Assembly: GCA_964558315.1 (NCBI GenBank)
Contig: CAZLCL010000042.1
Coordinates: forward strand, 1-5,700
Direction: 5' to 3'
Length of the DNA stretch: 5,700 nucleotides
Source of the DNA: MWCM01 sp964558315
Lineage (GTDB): Bacteria > Patescibacteriota > UBA1384 > XYA2-FULL-43-10
Under the pieces are notes generated by a model. That model worked only from the letters and a program-made list of their open reading frames with translations, did not search any database and was not told the DNA's origin. Positions 1-5,350 of the stretch are shown here, one piece after another (positions within the stretch are counted from its first letter, which is position 1; each line of letters starts with the position of its first letter). A program made the position numbers and the translations under genes.

Positions 1-339
1 ACTAGTTGGTTTAGTTTTTTGAATGACTCTTTTAATATAATTCTTTGGCTGTTATATCTCTCGTTTTTTGCCACAATTGTGATTAATATTATTTATCTAT
101 TTTTCGATCAAGATTGGTTTAAAAGTGCATCGAAATTGTTTTTGAATCTATTTTCGTCTATTATCATCTATACAATTATCGTAATTTTTCCGTTTGATAT
201 TGCGCAATCTAATGTCATCATCACCAACATTATCCTATATATAATTTTATTTGGCACGATCATCGGAGCGATCGTTGAATTAATCAGATTTATAAATTTT
301 ATATTTATGGTCGGAAGGATCGAAAAAAATGAAAAGTAA
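1..339 (+). CDS. Small three-helix membrane protein of unknown function (probably 5'-partial)
   Basis: I do not recognise this protein. The reading frame is open from base 1. The first possible start in view is a TTG at 19 with no Shine-Dalgarno sequence in front of it, so the true start may lie upstream of the window. Counting from that TTG, there are three strongly hydrophobic segments at about residues 7-29, 37-58 and 66-88. A short polar loop and an FPFD motif lie between the second and third. The tail is short and charged and ends in IEKNEK. No catalytic motif is visible, so it is probably an inner-membrane protein with most of its mass in the bilayer. Its last 11 bases overlap the start of sppA, and the sppA Shine-Dalgarno sequence lies inside it. 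This implies co-transcription and probably translational coupling, and a role linked to SppA is possible but unproven. Confidence that the gene is real is fairly high, but the start is uncertain. Confidence 0.72.
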   Translation, partial: TSWFSFLNDSFNIILWLLYLSFFATIVINIIYLFFDQDWFKSASKLFLNLFSSIIIYTIIVIFPFDIAQSNVIITNIILYIILFGTIIGAIVELIRFINFIFMVGRIEKNEK

Positions 340-1333
340 AAATAAAATTGCTTGGTTAATAATCGCCGGATTATTATTGACTAGCGTTATTGTAAACTCA
401 TTTAAATCAAACAACATCTCCGATCCCTCCTCTAAATCTTCATTTTGGGGTGGAATTGTTGGTCAAGATACTTTTTCTGAGAGATATATCGAAGGGGAGG
501 GAAGTGAAAAAATTGCGGTTATTAAAGTTTCTGGAATAATTACAGATAGTGGCAGTGACAGCACCCCTCTTCTCTACGGCAGTAGCGGGACATCGGTTAA
601 TAATATTCTAAAACAATTACAGCTGATCGAAGATGATAACGCAGTTAAAGGCGTTATTCTAGAGATAGACTCTCCCGGTGGCACAGTAGTTGCTGGGCAA
701 ACCTTATTAGCTGAAATAGAGAAATTTAAGAATAGAACAAATAAAAAAATTGTTTCTGTAATGAGGGAAACAGCCGCAAGCGCAGGATATATGATTTCTT
801 TGCCCTCGGACAGAATATTTGCAAACTCTGCTTCTCAAACAGGGTCAATAGGGGTAATTATGCAATTAGCTGATTATCAATCTTTGTATGAGAAAATTGG
901 TGTTAAGCCAATAATTATTAAATCTGGGAAGATGAAAGATATCGGTAGTTCTGCTCGTGATATGACCGAAGAGGAAAGGGCAGTTCTACAATCTATGATA
1001 GATGAGAGCTATAACGAATTTACATCTGCTGTGGCTAAGTGGAGACATTTAGATCAAAATCAAGTTGCTAATGTTAGCGACGGTAGAGTTTATAGTGGCA
1101 AGCAGGCAAAGGAAAACAACTTAATTGATGAACTGGGGAATTTTAGCGATGCCCTAAATTATCTTAAAGATCAACTTGATCTATCTTCGGCCATGGTAAT
1201 TGAATACCAAGCTGGAACTTTTGATAATATCTTTAATACAATTTTCCAGAAGATTGCTTTTGGTGGTAGTATCGAGGAAATTTTGATAAAAAACAAAGCA
1301 AATAATAAATTAATGTATTTATGGGTGCCATAA
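329..1333 (+). CDS. sppA: Signal peptide peptidase SppA, S49-family membrane serine peptidase
   Basis: This is a membrane-anchored S49 peptidase. The family cleaves leftover signal peptides and other membrane-associated peptides with a Ser/Lys dyad. At 334 residues it is the short, single-domain form typical of Gram-positive bacteria and archaea, not the double-length E. coli form. One N-terminal transmembrane segment lies at about residues 7-25, and a polar S/N-rich linker leads to the catalytic domain from about residue 60. Visible motifs are DSPGG (114-118), the nucleophile region ETAASAGY with Ser151, and a GSIGV stretch (172-176). The general-base region is GKMKDIGS, where Lys203 is in the position of the catalytic Lys of the Bacillus enzyme. 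An ARDMTEEE stretch follows. The ATG is preceded by GGAAGGA at 313-319, which supports this start. The gene overlaps the upstream membrane-protein gene by 11 bases, and its stop overlaps the RDD gene start (TAATG). All expected catalytic residues are present, so it is probably active. Confidence 0.95.
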   Translation: MKSKNKIAWLIIAGLLLTSVIVNSFKSNNISDPSSKSSFWGGIVGQDTFSERYIEGEGSEKIAVIKVSGIITDSGSDSTPLLYGSSGTSVNNILKQLQLIEDDNAVKGVILEIDSPGGTVVAGQTLLAEIEKFKNRTNKKIVSVMRETAASAGYMISLPSDRIFANSASQTGSIGVIMQLADYQSLYEKIGVKPIIIKSGKMKDIGSSARDMTEEERAVLQSMIDESYNEFTSAVAKWRHLDQNQVANVSDGRVYSGKQAKENNLIDELGNFSDALNYLKDQLDLSSAMVIEYQAGTFDNIFNTIFQKIAFGGSIEEILIKNKANNKLMYLWVP

Positions 1334-1794
1334 TGGAAAAAAGAATAAAAGAATTTGAAGAAAAGAAATTTGCTGGTTTTGGGATTAGATTATTAGCGTT
1401 TATTCTTGATGCTGTGGTGATTAGCTCGATACTAAATATTATTCCCAGATCTCACAGTGAAAATTTATTGTCCAATTTATCATCTAATCTAAAGACAAGT
1501 TCAGATTTTTCTAGCCTGTTTTATAACAATCTTCAAGTTATTGTTCAAACAATTTATAGTGTCATTATGCTAAAATACTACGGTGCTACTTTAGGCAAAA
1601 TGGCACTAAAAATTAAGGTAACTGAAAAAAATGGTCAACTGACTTGGGTTTCAATAATTATCAGAGAAACAATTGGCAAATTTATTTCGGGCATAATATT
1701 GGGGATAGGTTATTTAATGGTTTTGTGGAACCCAAAAAAGCAAGCTTTGCACGACAAAATTGCCGATACTTATGTAATTTTAGAAACAAGTTGA
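1333..1794 (+). CDS. RDD-family membrane protein, candidate SppA partner (SppI/YteJ-like)
   Basis: This 153-residue RDD-domain membrane protein has a short charged N-terminus and then the family signature AGFGIRLLAFILD. That signature supplies the conserved Arg19 and Asp26. The third conserved Asp is Asp141 in ALHDKIADTYV. A GATLGKMALKIKV stretch (84-96) matches the usual G-T-GK segment of the family. Hydrophobic segments lie at about 20-37, 66-84 and 114-133, with a Ser/Asn-rich loop at 39-62. I chose the ATG at 1333 because it forms TAATG with the sppA stop, a classic coupled start. An in-frame ATG at 1321 would add four residues inside sppA, and neither has a good Shine-Dalgarno sequence. 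In B. subtilis the gene after sppA also encodes an RDD protein, YteJ/SppI, which complexes with SppA and inhibits it. The same role here is inferred from synteny, length and family, not shown by sequence identity. RDD proteins are also proposed as transporters, which remains possible. Confidence 0.9.
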   Translation: MEKRIKEFEEKKFAGFGIRLLAFILDAVVISSILNIIPRSHSENLLSNLSSNLKTSSDFSSLFYNNLQVIVQTIYSVIMLKYYGATLGKMALKIKVTEKNGQLTWVSIIIRETIGKFISGIILGIGYLMVLWNPKKQALHDKIADTYVILETS

Positions 1795-1807
1795 GTTTTT
1801 TGTAATT

Positions 1808-2134
1808 TTATAACTCGAGATCGTTATCGGAAAATGTTGATTCCGATAAGTCATCATCGTTGATGGAGTTCATATCTTTATCTAAAGCATCTATTTCATC
1901 TCTAGCTGTTTCCGAGTCGGAAGATTCTGTATCTATGGATTCAGTCTGCTCTTGATTGGTCTCAGTATTATTACTTTCTTCGCTGGTTGTGCTTTTATGG
2001 AAAAAAAAGTTATCATCTGAGCCATTGAAAAAATACCAGGCATAGACTCCGATCGCAATAAAAATTACGATAATCATAACTAACACTAAAAATTTAGAAA
2101 TTTCTCTTTCTTTGTAATTGCCATGTTTTGTCAT
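1808..2134 (-). CDS. Single-pass membrane protein with long acidic low-complexity tail, unknown function
   Basis: This is an unrecognised 108-residue protein. A basic, polar N-terminus (1-14) precedes one transmembrane helix at about 15-36. The N-terminal charges suggest the tail faces outward. Residues 48-108 are Ser/Thr/Asn/Glu/Asp-rich, with 21 acidic and only 2 basic residues by my count. They end in an Asp/Leu-patterned segment running from about IDALDKDMNS (81-90) to the C-terminus. I associate this combination of one helix, an acidic linker and a D/L-rich end with uncharacterised CPR surface proteins, but that is from memory only. The start is supported by AAGGAA at 2141-2146, six bases before the ATG. 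The gene follows the secreted-protein gene by 14 bases on the same strand, so the two almost certainly share a transcript. Its stop is 13 bases from that of the convergent RDD gene. A scaffold, cation-binding or wall-contacting role is possible, with no direct support. Confidence 0.8.
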   Translation of the reverse strand: MTKHGNYKEREISKFLVLVMIIVIFIAIGVYAWYFFNGSDDNFFFHKSTTSEESNNTETNQEQTESIDTESSDSETARDEIDALDKDMNSINDDDLSESTFSDNDLEL

Positions 2135-2148
2135 TTTGAGTTCCTTAT

Positions 2149-2769
2149 TTATTGACTAAAGTTAGAATCTGTTGCTTCGCTCTCAGTTTCTTGATTATTC
2201 GTTGTTTGTAAATCAAGTAATTGGTTTTTAATACTTAACAGTTCTGGCCTGAGTGTATCGCGATAAAAAGCTCTGATTTTAGCCGCTTGTTGATGGCTCT
2301 CTGCGATTCTGTTTCTAGTCTGCACAAGAGATTCTCGAAAATCTTTTTCGGCTGAACTGCAAATGCCGTTTTGTGTTTCCTGCATATTATTATAAGCGTT
2401 GCTTGCAGTTGTTTTAAATTCGGTTACCATTTCTTTAAAAGTCGCGATGTGTTGTTTAAGAGTGGTGGTGTTAATATCTGTTTCTTGGGTAATAACGATA
2501 AAATTATCTAAACGACTAGACATGTTGTTGTAAACCGACATGTGTTTATCTTTGGTTAAACCAAAATTTTCGTATCTGTTTTGAAATCTGGATTCGATTC
2601 TCTCACAGTTACGAATTGCACTAGACTGGCCTTGATTGGCAGTAGTCGTTGATCCCGTAGTGCTATTTTGGTTGTTTACGGAGCCATTGTCACTATTTGG
2701 CACTGCGGCAAAAGCTATTCCTGGCACCAAACACAAAGTTACCGACAAAAACAATACAAGTTTTTTCAT
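2149..2769 (-). CDS. Secreted helical protein with signal peptide, unknown function
   Basis: This 206-residue protein has a textbook Sec signal peptide: MKK, a hydrophobic core at about 4-17, and an AFA|AV type I cleavage site after residue 21. A Ser/Thr/Asn/Gln-rich linker (about 25-51) leads into a largely alpha-helical, probably coiled-coil region (about 52-188), and a polar tail follows. The mature part has two cysteines, Cys55 (RNCERIESRF) and Cys137 (GICSSAEKDF), which could form a disulfide bridging the ends of the helical bundle. The layout of NCERI, then HMSVYNNMSSRL, then a Cys segment and FYRDTLRPEL resembles a secreted protein common in CPR genomes. I know that family only as hypothetical. 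AAGGAG at 2776-2781, six bases from the ATG, fixes the start, and a good promoter lies just upstream. It is the first gene of a pair with the acidic membrane protein, suggesting the two work together at the cell surface. No enzyme motif is visible. Confidence 0.87.
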   Translation of the reverse strand: MKKLVLFLSVTLCLVPGIAFAAVPNSDNGSVNNQNSTTGSTTTANQGQSSAIRNCERIESRFQNRYENFGLTKDKHMSVYNNMSSRLDNFIVITQETDINTTTLKQHIATFKEMVTEFKTTASNAYNNMQETQNGICSSAEKDFRESLVQTRNRIAESHQQAAKIRAFYRDTLRPELLSIKNQLLDLQTTNNQETESEATDSNFSQ

Positions 2770-2770
2770 C

Positions 2771-2783
2771 GTCCTCTCCTTTT
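2771..2783 (-). promoter_or_regulatory. Strong Shine-Dalgarno sequence of the secreted-protein gene
   Basis: Read on the minus strand, this stretch gives AAAAGGAGAGGAC directly before the ATG. The AAGGAG core (2776-2781) is six bases from the start codon. It is one of the two best ribosome binding sites in the window, in contrast to the poor sites of the neighbouring protease and sortase, so this secreted protein may be made at higher levels. Confidence 0.75.
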
Positions 2784-2805
2784 CAAATTATTTTCTCTCT
2801 AATTA

Positions 2806-2834
2806 ATTATATACAATAATTTGATTCCCCTCAA
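2806..2834 (-). promoter_or_regulatory. Sigma70-like promoter for the secreted protein / acidic membrane protein unit
   Basis: On the minus strand a -35 of TTGAGG (2829-2834) is separated by exactly 17 bases from a consensus -10, TATAAT (2806-2811). Transcription would start near 2799, leaving a leader of about 30 bases that contains the Shine-Dalgarno sequence. Spacing, hexamers and position all agree. An ATTCC-N6-GGAAT dyad (2824-2839) encloses the -35 element and could be an operator. Confidence 0.65.
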
Positions 2835-2848
2835 GGAATATTTATGTG

Positions 2849-2859
2849 TATAATATAAT
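2849..2859 (+). promoter_or_regulatory. Possible -10 region for the metalloprotease gene
   Basis: Two overlapping TATAAT hexamers (2849-2854 and 2854-2859) lie 24-34 bases before the protease ATG. I find no convincing -35: TTGATT at 2821-2826 is 22 bases away from the first hexamer, too far for standard spacing. The region is very AT-rich, so chance matches are likely. If real, it is back to back with the stronger minus-strand promoter and would give a short leader of about 20 bases without a good Shine-Dalgarno sequence. Confidence 0.35.
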
Positions 2860-2882
2860 TATTAATAGTAATTATTAAAGCT

Positions 2883-4424
2883 ATGCTAGAAAAAATTAAA
2901 GATTATTTGGCTAGATCTGTTTACGCCATTCCCGTGCTTACCGCGATTTTTATTTTAGTCGGCTTTATGGGAGCCGGTGCTTATTATATCTATAAAAAGA
3001 AACCCAATTTAAATGCGGTAAAAGAGATTGCTAAAGAAAATATCACCAATATGGAAAATGACATCTCTGAAGATTTGGATTCAATTTCCGAGACACAGCA
3101 AGAAGCCCTTAATGAGATAGGCAAAAATCCTCCCAAAACAAATTCGGAAGATTTAAGTGTAAAATCTGTTGATACCAGTGCCGGTAAAGCTGTTGTCGTT
3201 TCTACAGGTTCGAATGGCGGTGTGTCGGATAGTAAAATCCAAGATTATGCTAGTTATGGGCCGATATCAAATTTTGCCTACATTGACAGCACCGGCATGT
3301 ATCCGAATTTAGGCAACGTTATTAAGGAACATTTAAATTCAAAATTGCTCAAAGGAGAAGAAGTATCTTACTTGTATGAATTAGATGTAATTGACTGTGC
3401 CAGTTGTAATTATGGAGGGTATTGGACGGGTAGTTATCTATATTCGGGTGATGACATTATTAAAGCTTACGGTTACATTACATTAAATGTGGCAAATTAT
3501 AAATCTTCCCCTTACTTTGAAGATTATATGAAATTGATATTTTCTCATGAATACGGCCATCATTACACTATGTATCACAGGTGGATTAAACTAGATATTC
3601 CTTCGGGCCAAAGATTTCCAGCAAGTTATTACTCTGCCAGACCCCTTAGTTACCCGGCAACTGCTCCAGATTACTCGAAGGGCTGGGAAAATTGTGATGC
3701 GGAGGTTATTGCCGAAGACTACTCGTATTTTTATTCAGGTTACGCTTATAGTGGAGTGGCGGAGGCTCACGGTTATCCTTCTGTTGCAATTAAGACATGG
3801 CTGGTAAATCTTTCAGGGACGACTCCGCCGGCTGAACCTGAAAGTCCGCCAGCAGACACTATAGTCCCAACTGTTGCTATTATTTCACCGGAAAATGATG
3901 CTGAGATTAGTGGCAATATTGCGGTGGCTTTTAGCGCCAGCGACAATGTGGCGGTTAGCAAAGTGGAGTTGTATATCAATGACAGCTTGTTTGGCGCTGA
4001 TCATTCATCTCCGTTTCAAATCACTTGGCAGACATTATCCGTAGAGAATGGAGTTTACAACCTTTCGGCCAAAGCTTACGATAGTTCGGGAAACTTTTCT
4101 GTGGCCTCAATATCAGTAACAGTATCGAACTCAAACCCAGAGGACGACATTAACCCTCAAGTCTCTATTACTGCTCCAATTATCAATCCTTACAGCTGGC
4201 TGGCCGAAGACCTATTAATCAGCGCAGAAGCGCAGGATAATTTAGCAGTGGTAAAAATTGAATTCTATATAAATGGAACACTAGTCACATCCGAGAACAA
4301 CTCAATCATTAATAGATTATGGCGCTACGAACCGACTCCTGTTGGCAGTTATGAATTAATGGCAAAAGCATATGATGCGGCTAATAACAGCGCTTCAGCT
4401 TCAATAATTATTAATAGAAATTAA
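2883..4424 (+). CDS. Membrane-anchored zinc metalloprotease with two C-terminal Ig-like domains
   Basis: This is a 513-residue predicted extracytoplasmic zinc peptidase. A basic N-terminus precedes one transmembrane anchor at about residues 15-37. A charged, possibly helical stalk (about 40-90) and a flexible segment (about 90-118) follow. The peptidase-like domain spans about 119-310 and has the zinc motif HEYGHH (His222, Glu223, His226). A later EVIAEDY segment offers Glu274 or Glu278 as third ligand, the gluzincin arrangement. Cys172 and Cys175 (DCASC) and Cys271 are the only cysteines and could form a disulfide. A Pro-rich linker (313-329) leads to two Ig-like modules of the bacterial Big type, about 330-415 and 427-512. 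They share the patterns DNVAVSKVELYIN and DNLAVVKIEFYIN, showing a duplication. The ATG has only a weak ribosome site. It is chosen because the next Met (residue 29) would cut into the membrane anchor. There is no LPXTG-type tail. The gene overlaps the convergent sortase gene by four bases. The substrate is unknown, and I know no named family for it. Confidence 0.9.
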   Translation: MLEKIKDYLARSVYAIPVLTAIFILVGFMGAGAYYIYKKKPNLNAVKEIAKENITNMENDISEDLDSISETQQEALNEIGKNPPKTNSEDLSVKSVDTSAGKAVVVSTGSNGGVSDSKIQDYASYGPISNFAYIDSTGMYPNLGNVIKEHLNSKLLKGEEVSYLYELDVIDCASCNYGGYWTGSYLYSGDDIIKAYGYITLNVANYKSSPYFEDYMKLIFSHEYGHHYTMYHRWIKLDIPSGQRFPASYYSARPLSYPATAPDYSKGWENCDAEVIAEDYSYFYSGYAYSGVAEAHGYPSVAIKTWLVNLSGTTPPAEPESPPADTIVPTVAIISPENDAEISGNIAVAFSASDNVAVSKVELYINDSLFGADHSSPFQITWQTLSVENGVYNLSAKAYDSSGNFSVASISVTVSNSNPEDDINPQVSITAPIINPYSWLAEDLLISAEAQDNLAVVKIEFYINGTLVTSENNSIINRLWRYEPTPVGSYELMAKAYDAANNSASASIIINRN

Positions 4425-5050
4425 TTATTCTCTAAAAGCTCTGATATTACAACCAACCTTTTTTCGGTTGTGCCAATTGGCCAGCAAGTCATTAGTGTCA
4501 GCTGTTTTAAGTTCAAATTTTGGCTTGCGACAGAAACATCATTAGGCTCTACAACCACTTTGTTTTTTACAGAATAAATATAGCGCGCTTCTTGTCCTTG
4601 TATTTCAATAATATCTCCATTTTTAATCTCTCCGAGCTTAGCAAAAATCTCTTTATAGTTTCCGGATGATTCCATTTGATGGCTGGAGTGGCCAAAAATA
4701 AAAACATTACCGGATTTCCCAAACAAAGCACTCCCTTTTAAATGGGCAACACCGTTTTCTAGAGCATTATTATATTCATCGGAATTATTGCCATCTATAT
4801 TCATAATTACCGGTGCGGATATTTTAAGATTATCAATTATTAAATTATACTGCATTTGATCAATTAAATTTTGGGAATTGTCCGCTGAGTTATTATCTGA
4901 TTTTTCATCATTGAACTGCTGGTCAGGTTTGTTTAAATTCTTAATTTTTAAACCTTTGACAATAAAAAATGCTGTAATAATAACACAGATTAACAACAGT
5001 ATCAAAGATACCAGTTTATAAATTTTTCGTGCTTTTTTTATTACTGACAT
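4421..5050 (-). CDS. Sortase (cysteine transpeptidase), class D/E-like
   Basis: This 209-residue membrane-anchored sortase belongs to a family that cuts an LPXTG-like signal and joins the protein to the cell wall or to another subunit. A basic N-terminus and one transmembrane segment (about 13-33) precede a polar Asn/Asp/Ser-rich linker (about 40-64). The sortase beta-barrel spans about 68-206. The three catalytic residues are visible: His121 in FIFGHSSH, Cys189 in TLMTCWP, and Arg198 in GTTEKRLVV. The TLxTC box followed by P-x-G-T-T-x-x-R suggests class D or E, but class needs a phylogeny. Length is normal. The start has no good Shine-Dalgarno sequence, and a possible promoter would leave a leader of only about 10 bases. 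No protein in the window has a recognisable sorting signal, so its substrates lie elsewhere or use an unfamiliar motif. Its stop overlaps that of the convergent metalloprotease gene in a shared TTAA. Confidence 0.93.
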   Translation of the reverse strand: MSVIKKARKIYKLVSLILLLICVIITAFFIVKGLKIKNLNKPDQQFNDEKSDNNSADNSQNLIDQMQYNLIIDNLKISAPVIMNIDGNNSDEYNNALENGVAHLKGSALFGKSGNVFIFGHSSHQMESSGNYKEIFAKLGEIKNGDIIEIQGQEARYIYSVKNKVVVEPNDVSVASQNLNLKQLTLMTCWPIGTTEKRLVVISELLENN

Positions 5051-5066
5051 ATTGGTTGATATTTTA

Positions 5067-5095
5067 AATATAAACGATAATTATTTTTGAAGCAA
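5067..5095 (-). promoter_or_regulatory. Possible promoter of the sortase gene
   Basis: On the minus strand, TTGCTT (5090-5095) and TATATT (5067-5072) are 17 bases apart. The -10 is one base off consensus and the -35 is weak. Transcription would begin near 5060, giving a leader of about 10 bases, which fits the absence of a Shine-Dalgarno sequence. AT-rich background makes a chance match plausible. Confidence 0.35.
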
Positions 5096-5221
5096 TTAAA
5101 ATTGATACTTCGAAGGTCAAAATACTAAATTATGCTCGGGGTTTGTTCGATTTTAGATAAATCTTAAAATAATAAGTCTGAGTAAACAAAAAAAGCTTGT
5201 TGATAAAAATGTCTTATTTAC

Positions 5222-5237
5222 ACACTATATATAGTGT
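5222..5237 (+). promoter_or_regulatory. NrdR box 1 (perfect palindrome)
   Basis: ACACTATATATAGTGT is a perfect 16-bp palindrome and matches the known NrdR-box consensus (ACAC, A/T-rich core, GTGT) at every position I recall. NrdR is the ATP-cone zinc-ribbon repressor that turns ribonucleotide reductase genes down when dATP is plentiful. The site lies upstream of a reductase gene, as expected. The nrdR gene is not in this window. Confidence 0.9.
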
Positions 5238-5254
5238 TGCGGGGCTTGATGCAA

Positions 5255-5270
5255 CCACCATATATGGGGT
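5255..5270 (+). promoter_or_regulatory. NrdR box 2 (degenerate)
   Basis: CCACCATATATGGGGT matches box 1 at 12 of 16 positions and keeps the ATATAT core and the dyad around it. It starts 33 bp after box 1, about three helical turns, so both sites face the same side of the DNA. That is the usual layout of paired NrdR boxes. Its divergence suggests weaker, cooperative binding. Confidence 0.82.
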
Positions 5271-5284
5271 AATATTTTATTACC
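5268..5284 (+). repeat. Short inverted repeat (7-bp arms, 3-base loop)
   Basis: GGTAATA and TATTACC form perfect 7-bp arms around a TTT loop, starting in the last three bases of NrdR box 2. No T-run follows, so it does not look like an intrinsic terminator. It may be a weak leader hairpin or simply a consequence of AT-rich sequence. Function is unknown. Confidence 0.4.
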
Positions 5285-5338
5285 TTGAAAAATAAAAAAT
5301 AAAAAAATATCACTTATTTATGCGGGTAATTCGCAATT

Positions 5339-5350
5339 GGGAGGAGGGAG
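5339..5350 (+). promoter_or_regulatory. Strong Shine-Dalgarno sequence of the ribonucleotide reductase gene
   Basis: GGGAGGAGGGAG runs directly up to the ATG at 5351. The GGAGG core (5340-5344) is six bases from the start, which fixes it clearly. An ATG at 5320 is in another frame and gives only a short reading frame. Confidence 0.85.

Larger units (their letters stand above)
5051..5350. other. Divergent intergenic region between sortase and ribonucleotide reductase
   Basis: These 300 bases separate two divergent genes and hold no credible coding sequence. The sortase side contains the candidate promoter described separately. The middle (about 5100-5195) is AT-rich with nothing I can name. 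The reductase side carries two NrdR boxes, two small inverted repeats and the reductase ribosome site. The reductase promoter is not resolved, and three partial candidates exist. TTGATA (5200-5205) could pair with the AT-rich core of box 1. TTGATG (5246-5251) could pair with TAATAT (5270-5275) across box 2. TTGAAA (5285-5290) could pair with TATCAC (5308-5313) at 17-base spacing. In the first two, NrdR binding would directly cover promoter elements. Confidence 0.7.

Noticed and set aside
1321..1332. Upstream in-frame ATG for the RDD gene
   Set aside because: It would start inside sppA without a ribosome site. The ATG at 1333 forms the TAATG coupling overlap and lies closer to the usual length.
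1791..1815. GAGTT...AACTC repeat between the convergent RDD and acidic-protein genes as a bidirectional terminator
   Set aside because: Only five base pairs with a loop of about 14 AT-rich bases and no strong GC stem. Too weak to call a terminator.
3773..3979. Minus-strand open frame of 68 codons inside the metalloprotease gene
   Set aside because: It lies antisense to the linker and first Ig-like domain, has no ribosome site or neighbour on its strand, and its protein is low-information. It is a shadow of the real gene.
4449..4471. ACAACC...GGTTGT inverted repeat as a terminator for the metalloprotease transcript
   Set aside because: It lies in the sortase catalytic Arg-region coding sequence, has an 11-base loop, and is not followed by a T-run on the plus strand.
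5089..5114. Imperfect dyad (GAAG-CAATT / AATTG-CTTC) near the sortase promoter
   Set aside because: Bulged and AT-rich with a very tight loop. Expected by chance in sequence of this composition.
5222..5284. Possible riboswitch (for example cobalamin) before the reductase gene
   Set aside because: No conserved B12-box or multi-stem core is visible. The palindromes are explained by NrdR boxes and short simple hairpins.
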